IMG/VR virus record: IMGVR_UViG_3300042391_000478
Coordinates: 1-55,935 of that record
DNA: 55,935 nt
Strand: one strand, 5' to 3'
Source: a virus
In this document: one piece after another, positions 15,174-24,159 of the stretch
Position numbering within the stretch: the first letter of the stretch is position 1
Layout of the letters: each line of letters begins with the position of its first letter
The notes under the pieces: model-generated
The model's database searches: none
Told to the model about the DNA's origin: nothing
Seen by the model: only the letters and a program-made list of their open reading frames with translations
Program-made: the position numbers and the translations under genes

Positions 15174-16154
15174 ATGCTGTTGAAAAGCGAATTCATTAAA
15201 CGACTACTAGTTGTATTCTTTACACTAGTAACAACCGCCGCCTATGCGTGGCAACCTAAAGGAACAGTTACTTTTATACTGCCAAACGGCCCTGGTGCTG
15301 GTAACGAGATCAGTTTTAGGTTGTTAGCTAGTATTGTAGAGCAAAACAATCCGGGAGTACGATTCCAGCCGCAGCACATGCCGGGTGCCGATGGTAATAT
15401 TGCTATGAATCACCTGTTTAATAAAACAGCTAATGATGGGCAGACTCTAGCAGTTCCTGCTTGTCAAAGTGCGTGGATCACTCCCGAAATTTGGTATAAT
15501 GCCAAATATGACATAATGCAGGCTGTGCATGTGACTCACATTGCGAGAAGCCCGTTGGCAGTTTGGGCACATCCTAGCAGTAAAATTAACACACCTAAAG
15601 AACTCATAGATGCTATTAGGAAAAAGGATCGACAGATCAACATAGCTATCGGTGGAGCAGGGCACAAACTAGCTGTTGAATATCTAACCACTAGTCTTAA
15701 AGTTGCAGGCGGCGATATGGTTGAAACTCCTATGTACAAAGGCCCTGCACAAGCTCTATTAGATGTTATGGGAGGACACGCTGAGTTTGGAGTTACTCCG
15801 GTCACAGTAGGCTATCCGCATGTTCAAAGTGGGAAATTAAAACTAATTGGTATTGCTAATGATTTTCCACTAGCCGGATTAGAAAAAGCACCGTTGATGA
15901 AAGATCTTGTACCAGGTCTTAGCATACACGGATGTTGGAACATTGTTCTACCGCCGGGTACTGATCCAGAAATTGCCAAGTGGTATAGGGATCAATTTAA
16001 TGCAGCTAGCAAACACCCCGAAGTACAAGAAAAGTTTAAAGAAAACTTTATGTTCGCTACCCCGGAATGGCAAACAGAGCAGGGATTAAAGAATGGTATG
16101 ATCGGTCTGCGTAAAGTTTGGCAACCAATTGCACAACGGATCAAACCAGAATGA
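15174..16154 (+). CDS. Bug/TctC-family periplasmic substrate-binding protein
   Basis: 326 residues with AAGGAG before ATG 15174 and a signal peptide (hydrophobic residues about 10-20, cleavage after AAYA). The mature protein starts WQPKGTVTFILPNGPGAGNE and has QHMPGADGNIAMN, typical of Bordetella-uptake-gene (Bug)/TctC receptors, which bind carboxylated solutes in the periplasm for tripartite tricarboxylate transporters. Length is full (family about 300-330). No transporter membrane genes are nearby, so it would need host permease partners. Bug genes are greatly expanded in Burkholderiales, which hints at the host. Confidence 0.9.
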   Translation: MLLKSEFIKRLLVVFFTLVTTAAYAWQPKGTVTFILPNGPGAGNEISFRLLASIVEQNNPGVRFQPQHMPGADGNIAMNHLFNKTANDGQTLAVPACQSAWITPEIWYNAKYDIMQAVHVTHIARSPLAVWAHPSSKINTPKELIDAIRKKDRQINIAIGGAGHKLAVEYLTTSLKVAGGDMVETPMYKGPAQALLDVMGGHAEFGVTPVTVGYPHVQSGKLKLIGIANDFPLAGLEKAPLMKDLVPGLSIHGCWNIVLPPGTDPEIAKWYRDQFNAASKHPEVQEKFKENFMFATPEWQTEQGLKNGMIGLRKVWQPIAQRIKPE

Positions 16155-16726
16155 GAATAGGTATCAGTATGGAAATGACTCGGATGCTACGGGACACGTG
16201 GCATTCGGCTATCAATCACGAATGGTATGATTTTTTACAAGGGCACCACATTGTGCCCTTATCATGCCACGGTGCATTGCCACAAACTGACGAGTACGAT
16301 CTAATCATACTAGCAGGCGGTAACGATATGCATGATATCGTAACCTGGCGAGATAATAACTACCCATTACGAGATCAATACGAACGGCAACTAATACAAC
16401 AATGTTTACTGACCAGCACTTCTGTTATCGGTATATGTCGCGGTGCGCATTTTATCAATTGGGTGTTTGGCGGCACACATAAGCTAATGGATCAGCCCTA
16501 CGATAACGTAACAGTTCAGCTAGACGATCTTGAAGTAACTTGTCATCATACTATTCAAATAGATCAGTTAGCCCCAGGGTTTGATATCATTCTACAAGAC
16601 AGCAATGAAGTAGTTGAACTGTCTATCAATAAATCGCAGCGTGTGATGGGCATAGGTTGGCATCCTGAACGAGCCGTTAACAAACACACTAGATCATATA
16701 TACTAGACTTAATTAACAATTTATAA
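16151..16726 (+). CDS. Class-I glutamine amidotransferase (peptidase C26-like)
   Basis: 191 residues from ATG 16151, overlapping the Bug-gene stop (ATGA). Triad: Cys96 in GICRG (94-98), His171 and Glu173 in GWHPER (169-174). An AGGND loop (55-59) forms the oxyanion region. The closest pattern is the gamma-glutamyl-GABA/gamma-glutamyl hydrolase branch, which cleaves gamma-glutamyl amides, but an amidotransferase partner role is possible. Coupling to the Bug gene suggests joint uptake and breakdown or transfer of a glutamyl compound. Confidence 0.85.
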   Translation: MRIGISMEMTRMLRDTWHSAINHEWYDFLQGHHIVPLSCHGALPQTDEYDLIILAGGNDMHDIVTWRDNNYPLRDQYERQLIQQCLLTSTSVIGICRGAHFINWVFGGTHKLMDQPYDNVTVQLDDLEVTCHHTIQIDQLAPGFDIILQDSNEVVELSINKSQRVMGIGWHPERAVNKHTRSYILDLINNL

Positions 16727-16737
16727 AGTAAAAATAA

Positions 16738-17091
16738 TTGGAACTAGTTCTAACAAATATAATCTATGTGACCTACCGACTCATTGTCAGTGGGCCCATA
16801 GTAAAGGTATTAACCAAATACATACCATTTTACATAGCTGTGTTTATTATGGCACAGCTAAGTTTTGCCTACGACACGTTTGTGTTTGGCTATTATTTCA
16901 ACGCCACAGAATTACCCCAATGGTTCGAATACTTACAGTCTGATGTACTGTACACGTTGCGAGTTCTAGCAGCCTGGTGGCTAATTAAACAAATTTGGAA
17001 ATTAGTAGGTAATTATTGGATTGCTGTGTTTATAGGAGCAGAAATTACATTTATTTGTGATTATTTTATCTTCTCAGATCTATACAGTTAA
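16738..17091 (+). CDS. Integral membrane protein (about 117 aa)
   Basis: Three hydrophobic segments are visible (about 35-55, 68-85 and 93-110), with aromatic-rich helices. There is no ATG near the 5' end; TTG 16738 or GTG 16768 must be used, so the start is uncertain. No family recognised. It follows the amidotransferase at 11 nt and could be a membrane partner. Confidence 0.55.
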   Translation: MELVLTNIIYVTYRLIVSGPIVKVLTKYIPFYIAVFIMAQLSFAYDTFVFGYYFNATELPQWFEYLQSDVLYTLRVLAAWWLIKQIWKLVGNYWIAVFIGAEITFICDYFIFSDLYS

Positions 17092-17112
17092 ATAGTGCAT
17101 AGGAGAATAACC

Positions 17113-17778
17113 ATGACAGAAAGTAACTGGGAAGCACGTAAAGAAGTATCAGCATACCACTTTGATAATAAAATTACGGATCCTCGATGGGATTGTGTAA
17201 TTGGACTAGGTAGAATTAACATTGATTGTGCAGACGAAGTAGCACAAGTAATAGAAAGTGCTAAACCTGTAACATGGCGCACACGAGGTCGTACTAGTAA
17301 CAGTAGACCTGAAGAAGAATATGCACAAGAAGAATTTGATTTAACAACAGCTGGCGCAGACGTTGATTTAAAAATTGCAAATTTTGAATACAATCTAACT
17401 CCTAAGTTCCAACAGATTTGTGAACTCATCGGGTTAGAAGATCGTGAAGATCGAGTTCACGTTCAATGGCCTGGACAAGTGTTTAATTTACACATTGATA
17501 AGTTAGAAAAATTTAATGAAGCACAACCCAATAAAATAATGCGTATAATGATACAACTAACTGATTGGGAACCGGGACACTTTGCTGCGTATGGCAATTT
17601 TTTGCATACACATTGGCGTAAAGGTGATGTGTTTACATTTGCATGGAAGCATGTTCCCCATGCCAGCGCCAATGCTAGTTTACTTCCTAGAGTATCAATA
17701 GTCACTACAGGTACCGTTGGAGAGAAAACTAGGCAATTTTTGAGCACAGCAAGGCATACCAATGAGATTAAGCTATGA
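17113..17778 (+). CDS. 2OG/Fe(II) oxygenase, paralogue 1 of 4
   Basis: 221 residues, AGGAG before ATG 17113. HID (127-129) in WPGQVFNLHIDK, distal His183 in WKHVPHASAN, and Arg193 in PRVSIVTTG as 2OG anchor. It shares an AYHFDN N-terminal motif, the DWxPGH segment and the W-K-x-V-P-H block with the genes at 17775, 19323 and (more distantly) 21901. The substrate is unknown; the island context suggests hydroxylation of a common scaffold by several related enzymes. Confidence 0.8.
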   Translation: MTESNWEARKEVSAYHFDNKITDPRWDCVIGLGRINIDCADEVAQVIESAKPVTWRTRGRTSNSRPEEEYAQEEFDLTTAGADVDLKIANFEYNLTPKFQQICELIGLEDREDRVHVQWPGQVFNLHIDKLEKFNEAQPNKIMRIMIQLTDWEPGHFAAYGNFLHTHWRKGDVFTFAWKHVPHASANASLLPRVSIVTTGTVGEKTRQFLSTARHTNEIKL

Positions 17779-18461
17779 TAGAAGAGTCAACAGAAATTAG
17801 TAATTGGGAATACACTAAAAAAACTAGTGCTTACCACTTTGACAATACCATTATAGATCATCGATGGGACGCACTACAAGGTGTAGGCAGATTTGAAGGC
17901 GATTGGTCTGCTGAATTAGCAGAATCAATACAGACGGCTGAACCGGTAACATGGCGCACAAGACTTAACGGCACCTTTTCAAAAGAAAGTCCTATGATTG
18001 ATCAAGAAGAATATGACTTAATTAGTGCCGGGGCCGATCCTAATTTAATATTGTTACGGATGCAGCATAAGATTCCTGATATTTTTAAAAAGATGGCAGA
18101 CATTACTGGTGTAGAGAATCCTAAAATAAGGATACATGTACAATATCCTGGAGAAGTATTCACAACGCATATTGATAAATTAACGCCACAGGTTGTAATC
18201 AAAACAAACGCTGACAAAATTATAAGATTTGTAGTTTTTTTAACAGACTGGATGCCTGGACATTTTTATCAATTTGGAAATCAGAATGTACAAGGATGGA
18301 GAGCAGGCGATATTCACACCTTTGCATGGAAGCATGTTCCGCATTGCACTGCAAATGCTGGCCACACTCCGCGAGTAACACTTCAAATTACTGGTCAATT
18401 GACAATTAAAACTCAGGCATTTTTAGAAACTGCCGCTAACACAAGTGCGATAAAATTATGA
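17775..18461 (+). CDS. 2OG/Fe(II) oxygenase, paralogue 2 of 4
   Basis: 228 residues, ATG overlapping the preceding stop. HID (132-134), His190 in WKHVPHCTANAGHTPR and Arg200 complete the set. It is close enough to the 17113 protein over its whole length to be a tandem duplicate. It is coupled (ATGA) to a sulfotransferase-like gene. Confidence 0.82.
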   Translation: MIEESTEISNWEYTKKTSAYHFDNTIIDHRWDALQGVGRFEGDWSAELAESIQTAEPVTWRTRLNGTFSKESPMIDQEEYDLISAGADPNLILLRMQHKIPDIFKKMADITGVENPKIRIHVQYPGEVFTTHIDKLTPQVVIKTNADKIIRFVVFLTDWMPGHFYQFGNQNVQGWRAGDIHTFAWKHVPHCTANAGHTPRVTLQITGQLTIKTQAFLETAANTSAIKL

Positions 18462-19333
18462 TATTAGAAAATTTTGATTTTGAAAATTACCAAGGCGAAG
18501 ACCTTATTATAGCAACTGGTGCGCCTGGTTCTAAATGGAGCGGGCTGCTGAATGCTATATCATTCCATAACGATGTAAACGATGAAGATAAAGCAGATCA
18601 TCGAAAATATTTCATTTATTATGAACAAGCCGACACCGGCCAAATTTTAAAAATGGGTTGGCATTTCGGTGTATACTTTGGACCAGATAATGAATATGGT
18701 CACAAATTTGACAATCTTAAATCTATATCTAAAGAAGATATGGTTAGAGAATTTGCTAAACCTTACAAGACCTGGGACGGAATTAAGATTATTAAAAGTC
18801 ATTGGTTTGCATATGATTTAGATACACTGACAAAATATTTTCCCAAGGCAAAAATTATAGTAGTATGGGCACCTGATGAAAGTTGTTTTGATTGGTGGAC
18901 ACACCTTGGAGGTTGGGATATCAGCTTCCCCGTGTATACCTGGTACAACAACGATACTAGGATGCAGGAAAAGGTAAGAGAAGAAAATGCTTATATACTT
19001 AAATTTGTATTTGAAAAGAATTTAAAAATATCAAAGGGTAACATTAAAGAAGTGTGCAATATGTTAGGGTTAACTTCGGACACTAATTCATTTAAAAACT
19101 TCGATCCAAATGATCTATCAAAGAATGTATCTCGAGACCCGCTCTACCACGCAGATTTAGGAGCAACCGGATCGTTAAGTCAGCTAATTGGAAGCACATT
19201 ATTTGCAATTTATAATCCAACTACTCATGTTGATGATCATCCAGTGTTGCGGTTGATTGACAATGCGTTTGCCAAACGATCAGTACACAGTATAGACACA
19301 CTAATTCCACTAGGAAAAAATTATGAAGTTTGA
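18458..19333 (+). CDS. Sulfotransferase-like P-loop protein (long form)
   Basis: 291 residues. GAPGSKWS (21-28), KSHWFAYD (113-120) and a VVWAPDES segment correspond to the conserved blocks of the 13642 and 22880 proteins, plus the GGWDISFPVYTWYNND block shared with 22880. A C-terminal extension of about 60 residues is not in the paralogues. PAPS-dependent sulfation is a reasonable inference, unproven. Confidence 0.6.
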   Translation: MILENFDFENYQGEDLIIATGAPGSKWSGLLNAISFHNDVNDEDKADHRKYFIYYEQADTGQILKMGWHFGVYFGPDNEYGHKFDNLKSISKEDMVREFAKPYKTWDGIKIIKSHWFAYDLDTLTKYFPKAKIIVVWAPDESCFDWWTHLGGWDISFPVYTWYNNDTRMQEKVREENAYILKFVFEKNLKISKGNIKEVCNMLGLTSDTNSFKNFDPNDLSKNVSRDPLYHADLGATGSLSQLIGSTLFAIYNPTTHVDDHPVLRLIDNAFAKRSVHSIDTLIPLGKNYEV

Positions 19334-20120
19334 TAATAATTTTTACGAAGAATACATGAGTATTAAAACAAAGGCTCCTGTAACAAAAGACGGATTTGAC
19401 AGCTTATACGAATACTGTCGAGCTACTAGCCACTATCACTTTGATAACTCTATAAAAGATGATAGAACAACTACCTGTGAAAATCTCCTATACATACCGT
19501 TATGCAATTTCACTGGTGACTGGTCTAACGAAATAGCTGAGATGACTGGCATGGCAAAGCCATTTACTTTTGATTTACGTGGACAGCCGCGCTTACAAAA
19601 TAACAACAGCATGGAACGCAATGACTTTGATAAATGGGGATATGTTACCGACGGGGATCAGCCTTACGTTGTGTTAAATAGAGCAAAAACAGAAGTTATA
19701 GGCAAACTACAAAAAATTGCAGATCTATTTCACTTAACATACCCACAAGTTGTGCGATACGATGTACAACTACCCGGTCAAATGTTTTATTATCATATTG
19801 ATAACTTTGGTGCTTTACTAAAAAGTAAACGAGGTGACTATGAAAGATTTGCAGATTGTGATTACGATCAACGTAAAATGATACGCTTAATTGTATTTTT
19901 AGAAGATCAGCAACCAGGGCATATATGGCAACAAGGTAATGAATACTTATCTTGGAAGAAAGGTGATTGTTTTACATGGCCGTGGAAAGACATACCTCAC
20001 GGTACCGCAAATTGTGGCCATACACCGAGGCCAACACTAAATATTACTGGAATGCTAACTGATAAAAGTTACGAAGTGTTAAAGAATTTTCCTAAAAGTA
20101 TAAATGTAGATGAACTGTGA
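19323..20120 (+). CDS. 2OG/Fe(II) oxygenase, paralogue 3 of 4
   Basis: 265 residues. HID (158-160), His226 in WKDIPHGTANCGHTPRPT and Arg236. An insertion around residues 165-183 enlarges the loop after HID. N-terminal HYHFDN matches AYHFDN of the other copies. It overlaps the previous gene by 11 nt and the next by 11 nt. Confidence 0.8.
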   Translation: MKFDNNFYEEYMSIKTKAPVTKDGFDSLYEYCRATSHYHFDNSIKDDRTTTCENLLYIPLCNFTGDWSNEIAEMTGMAKPFTFDLRGQPRLQNNNSMERNDFDKWGYVTDGDQPYVVLNRAKTEVIGKLQKIADLFHLTYPQVVRYDVQLPGQMFYYHIDNFGALLKSKRGDYERFADCDYDQRKMIRLIVFLEDQQPGHIWQQGNEYLSWKKGDCFTWPWKDIPHGTANCGHTPRPTLNITGMLTDKSYEVLKNFPKSINVDEL

Positions 20121-20754
20121 ACTATTAGAAACAATCAAAGGTGCCTTTGATTCTCAAATAAAAAATACATACGAGTTACGAGACGATGACTCTAGAGAAG
20201 CTTTTTTAAAAAAGATTGTAGAAAAATATCCCGTAAACGGTAAACCTATGATTGAAGAGATTAATAGTAGTAATCCGTCTCTAGTAATTGATTTAGGTTG
20301 TGGATTAAATCAATATAAAAATGTTATTAACAATCTAGTGGGAATTGATATTATTGGGGTACGGGAAGATATTACAGCAGACATTAGCGATTTGTCTGTA
20401 CACTTTGCAGACCATACTGCCGATGTAGTTCTAGCACTTGGTAGTATTAACTTTGGAACTGACGATACAATTTCACAGCAATTGGCAGAAGTAAAACGCT
20501 TGCTAAAGCCCGGTGGTGTAGCTTACTTTAGAGCTAATCAAAACGACCACGATAAAGATCATCAAGGTACATTACGATATTACGATTGGTCTACTGAAAG
20601 AGTAATAGAATGGTCCAACAAATTCAACTTTGAAATAGTAGGAGAAGTTGAATTAAAAGAAGGAAGAGCTGGAGTAAATGATCGAATGAATCGAGAATTT
20701 GTTGCAAAGAAACGATCTAATATTAGATTATTTTGGAAATGGAAATCAATATGA
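20110..20754 (+). CDS. SAM-dependent methyltransferase (island family, copy 2)
   Basis: 214 residues with VIDLGCGLNQYK, VINNLVGIDI and LALGSINFG, matching the 14329 and 21302 proteins. LKPGGVAYFRAN is the usual post-III strand region. Overlaps both neighbours, so part of one coupled transcription unit. Confidence 0.85.
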   Translation: MNCELLETIKGAFDSQIKNTYELRDDDSREAFLKKIVEKYPVNGKPMIEEINSSNPSLVIDLGCGLNQYKNVINNLVGIDIIGVREDITADISDLSVHFADHTADVVLALGSINFGTDDTISQQLAEVKRLLKPGGVAYFRANQNDHDKDHQGTLRYYDWSTERVIEWSNKFNFEIVGEVELKEGRAGVNDRMNREFVAKKRSNIRLFWKWKSI

Positions 20755-21302
20755 CAAAAGTGTTTGTGTTCGGTGCACCTGGTAGTGGCACACTAAAAGT
20801 ATCTGAAGAATTATACTCTAGAGACGATTTTAAAAAAATATTTAAAAATGATCCCATCTATAAAAGAGCATCGTTTCCTAAAGATATTAAATGGGCAGAT
20901 GTACAGCCAGTACTTGATGATAATTATCAAGAAGGACAACTAGAACAATATGAAATTGCTAGCGGTTGGTGGCTTTACAAATATTACCATAAAATAATTG
21001 CCACTTACCCTGATGCAATTATTATTTGTGTTAGTAGAAACAGTCAAGAGTCTCTATGTACTATTGGTGTTAATGGCAGCTCTTACGAAGCTATCGAAAA
21101 TCATGGTGGCGAAGATGCTTACCGAAAACAAATAATAACAGCTGATGTTGAAATATCTAATATAGCAGCGTCATTAAATGCCGACTGGAAATATGTACAT
21201 AGCGATGAAACTATTTTTGATAAAGAATTTAACTGCATTAATTCAAAAGACGAGTCGCTAGCTAAGCCAGCAACAATTAAAATTGCAGTGGGTAATTTAT
21301 AA
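20751..21302 (+). CDS. P-loop protein, distant sulfotransferase/kinase-like
   Basis: 183 residues from ATG 20751 (overlapping the previous stop). GAPGSG (8-13) near the N-terminus and IIICVSRNSQES in the place of the 3'-phosphate segment suggest a shortened relative of the other P-loop proteins of the island. The K-S-H element is not seen. Function uncertain. Confidence 0.5.
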   Translation: MTKVFVFGAPGSGTLKVSEELYSRDDFKKIFKNDPIYKRASFPKDIKWADVQPVLDDNYQEGQLEQYEIASGWWLYKYYHKIIATYPDAIIICVSRNSQESLCTIGVNGSSYEAIENHGGEDAYRKQIITADVEISNIAASLNADWKYVHSDETIFDKEFNCINSKDESLAKPATIKIAVGNL

Positions 21303-21904
21303 TGGATCCGTTAGATCTAGCTAAAAAATTTAATCCTGCTACTTGGGACGGATTCATGGCGTTCCAACATTACACCCACAGTGGAATGAACTTGATTGAT
21401 GAAGTGAATTCGCTAGATGCCGACTTAGTAATTGATGTAGGTTGCGGACATAATAGATTCAAAGGGCATATTAAAAATTTAATTGGATTCGATCCGCAAC
21501 CGTTTCCAATGGCAGACATTCAGTCAGATATCGCTAGCATTAACTTTAGACCGGAATCAGCTGATGCATTACTAGTACTAGGCAGTATTCAATTCGGCAC
21601 TAGAGAAAATGTAAAACAAAATTTAGATAAAGTAGTTACTTGGCTTAAACCGGGTGGCTATATTGTTATGCGTACACTGTATCAGTTTGATACAAATGCA
21701 ATACCATACGCGGATGTACACTATGCATGGACAGATAAGGATATTGAAGAATTTGGTTCTAGTAATAATTTAACAATAATTAAAGGACCGTTCGTAGATC
21801 AGGCGCCAAAATCGAGCAGATTAGTATGGTGGTGGCAAAAAGAAGGCACACTTAAAAAATATTCAATTGACCCGTTAACTTGCAATAGGATAGAACGTAC
21901 ATGA
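21302..21904 (+). CDS. SAM-dependent methyltransferase (island family, copy 3)
   Basis: 200 residues, TAATG start overlap. VIDVGCGHNRFKG, IKNLIGFDPQP and LVLGSIQFG align with the two other family copies. LKPGGYIVMRT is the C-terminal strand region. It ends in an ATGA overlap with the next oxygenase. Confidence 0.85.
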   Translation: MDPLDLAKKFNPATWDGFMAFQHYTHSGMNLIDEVNSLDADLVIDVGCGHNRFKGHIKNLIGFDPQPFPMADIQSDIASINFRPESADALLVLGSIQFGTRENVKQNLDKVVTWLKPGGYIVMRTLYQFDTNAIPYADVHYAWTDKDIEEFGSSNNLTIIKGPFVDQAPKSSRLVWWWQKEGTLKKYSIDPLTCNRIERT

Positions 21905-22878
21905 GTAAAAATTTAATTAGAGTTATCCCCCACGATGAATGGGTTGTTAAACAAAAAGCCCTGCAAGAAAAACAACATATATGGGATCAACAGTATCTAG
22001 CATATAAACGAGGAGAAGGACCAAAACCTACCTTTAGACATCCTAGAGACTGGTTTGATCCCGATACCGGCAAACCAAGCCGATGGCTTCATGGGAAAAC
22101 ATACGGCAACTACGATGAAACTAGATTCGGACCTGATCCCATTGATAGTGTTATTGATCGACTAGGAATATTTGAAGGTGTTGATTGGCAAGCTGAAATA
22201 GAATTTGCAGAAGCAAATAATTTTGGTCCAATAAATTTAATACAGCGAACTGGTACTCCTGAGCATATGGAAAAGACTAGTACGCATTATCCGCACAGTA
22301 TGGTTAATGATGCTGAAAAGATAGGATTAAAATTAGAAGATTTAATAATGTTCGACAGTGCCAAGCCCGGCGACGGTTGTAGACGTATTGGTAATTTTTT
22401 AGGATTAGATTTTGATCAGGCGCAAGAAGGCGCACAACGAGATTACGGATATGACAGTTTTCATATCCAGCGTCCAGGACAAGTATTAATGATGCATCAC
22501 GATATCTATAGTGCAGTAATACGTGATAAAGACCAAGAGCTTGCATGGCGCCCTGAAAAATTAAAACGATTTGTGATTTTTATGGAAGATTGGAAGCCTG
22601 GCCACATATGGAGTGTAGGTAATACTACATGGAGTCACTGGAGAGCAGGTGAATGTATCACATGGAATCATAATGATATGCCTCATGCAACTTGCAACCT
22701 ATCGAGCAAGTCTAGGTATAGCGTACACTTAACTGGATACCTAACAGAAAAAACTTGGAATTTTTATAATAAAGGCAATCATAACATGCGATATCGTCCT
22801 AGAGCAGACGGTCAGGCTGGATTTGATGCATTTCAAAAAAATGAAGACGGTACTGAAACCTTGATATATACTGCTTAA
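21901..22878 (+). CDS. 2OG/Fe(II) oxygenase, paralogue 4 of 4 (long)
   Basis: 325 residues. HHD (199-201) in RPGQVLMMHHD, the DWKPGH block, distal His262 in DMPHATCN and Arg272 in SRYSVHLTG. An N-terminal extension of about 80 residues, rich in Trp, Pro and charged residues, distinguishes it from the other three. It lies between a methyltransferase and a sulfotransferase-like gene. Confidence 0.8.
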   Translation: MSKNLIRVIPHDEWVVKQKALQEKQHIWDQQYLAYKRGEGPKPTFRHPRDWFDPDTGKPSRWLHGKTYGNYDETRFGPDPIDSVIDRLGIFEGVDWQAEIEFAEANNFGPINLIQRTGTPEHMEKTSTHYPHSMVNDAEKIGLKLEDLIMFDSAKPGDGCRRIGNFLGLDFDQAQEGAQRDYGYDSFHIQRPGQVLMMHHDIYSAVIRDKDQELAWRPEKLKRFVIFMEDWKPGHIWSVGNTTWSHWRAGECITWNHNDMPHATCNLSSKSRYSVHLTGYLTEKTWNFYNKGNHNMRYRPRADGQAGFDAFQKNEDGTETLIYTA

Positions 22879-22879
22879 T

Positions 22880-23560
22880 ATGAATAATAATTTTAAACTT
22901 GTTTTATGTACTGGCGCTCCTGGTTCGGCTTGGAGTATGATTTGTCAACGTATGCGACTTCAGATTGCAGGCTTTGATATGTCGGATCAAAGCCCCGACA
23001 GAATGTACAAAATGCCAATTGAGCATACTAAAGATTATACTGTGACTGACGATACGTGGAAATCCTATACTCATAACGGTGCGTACTTTGGGCCGCATCA
23101 CGAATTTGGTAACACATTTGATAATTTGGCAGAGTGTGATACTAACGAGTTTGTTAGTGAGTGTCTTAAGCCTTTTAGTGATGCAACTAAACCGTTGAAG
23201 CAGATTAAAAGCCATTGGTTTGCCTACAACTTAGATTGGATCTGGGATAACTGTAAAGGCCAAGATTTATTGTTAGTGTGGCGCGGTGCCCAGGAATGTA
23301 AAGATTGGTGGTATCATATGGGCGGCTTTGGTATCTATTATCCCATTTATAAATGGTACGAAAATGATGAACGTATGTGGGAAAAAATGCAAGAAGAAAC
23401 AAATAACATTTGGGACTTTGCAGAGAGAAAGGGATTGAAATGGGATAACTATAGTACAGACTGGGTCACTGATCGTTTTCCAAATGCAACGACCCAACAG
23501 TTTAAAGCAGAACCTAATATAGCAGACACAATTAAAGTTTGCTATACAACAATTATTTAA
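22880..23560 (+). CDS. Sulfotransferase-like P-loop protein
   Basis: 226 residues. GAPGSAWS (12-19), GAYFGP (67-72), KSHWFAYN (110-117) and LVWRGAQEC follow the pattern of the 13642 and 18458 proteins. Aromatic-rich DWWYHMGGFGIYYP is the shared central block. One base separates it from the preceding oxygenase stop. Confidence 0.6.
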   Translation: MNNNFKLVLCTGAPGSAWSMICQRMRLQIAGFDMSDQSPDRMYKMPIEHTKDYTVTDDTWKSYTHNGAYFGPHHEFGNTFDNLAECDTNEFVSECLKPFSDATKPLKQIKSHWFAYNLDWIWDNCKGQDLLLVWRGAQECKDWWYHMGGFGIYYPIYKWYENDERMWEKMQEETNNIWDFAERKGLKWDNYSTDWVTDRFPNATTQQFKAEPNIADTIKVCYTTII

Positions 23561-23571
23561 GGAATTTAATT

Positions 23572-24159
23572 ATGAGAATGTATATTGTAGCCGGAGTCGT
23601 TGGTTCCGGAATTACCGAAGTAGTTGGTCAATTATGGGAGGACCTATTCTCTAGAGGATTTAGATCTTCAAGAATAGTATATGGTCGCAGCGATCGTGTT
23701 GATTTTAATTCAACAGAAACTGCCGACGAGTTTATTGCAACAATCGAACAAGATCTTCTTAATCGCGCCAACACTACTGATATTATTATTACAGGAAGTT
23801 TGGCGGCAAAATATCACAGAGAAATTAGAGCAAACTGGCCAGACGAATCAATAATTATATTTGTAAGAAAATCAAATGAACAGCGAGGTATTGAAGCTGG
23901 GTTATGTCTGCTAGAGACCCATACATCATACGACAGAGAATCGTATGCAGAATTTATAAGGATTCAATTAGACGCATTAGATCAGTCAGTTGAACAGATG
24001 AACGCTGCGTGGGTTGACGTTGATGTTAGTAACATGTTTACAGTCGACACTGAAAAGTTATCAGAAAGTGACAACATGACACCTAATCTATTTTTAGTCA
24101 ATGAGTATACTGGTCCAAAATCAGCAGATTGTGTATTACGACAACTTGCAATTTATTAA
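23572..24159 (+). CDS. P-loop-like protein of the island (195 aa)
   Basis: ATG 23572 follows AAGGA. AGVVGSGITEV (7-17) resembles the P-loop region of the neighbours and IIIFVRKSNEQ the later Arg block. The lysine of a classic Walker A is absent. Possibly a diverged sulfotransferase/kinase relative. The TAA overlaps the stop of the convergent 24156 gene (shared TTAA). Confidence 0.5.
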   Translation: MRMYIVAGVVGSGITEVVGQLWEDLFSRGFRSSRIVYGRSDRVDFNSTETADEFIATIEQDLLNRANTTDIIITGSLAAKYHREIRANWPDESIIIFVRKSNEQRGIEAGLCLLETHTSYDRESYAEFIRIQLDALDQSVEQMNAAWVDVDVSNMFTVDTEKLSESDNMTPNLFLVNEYTGPKSADCVLRQLAIY

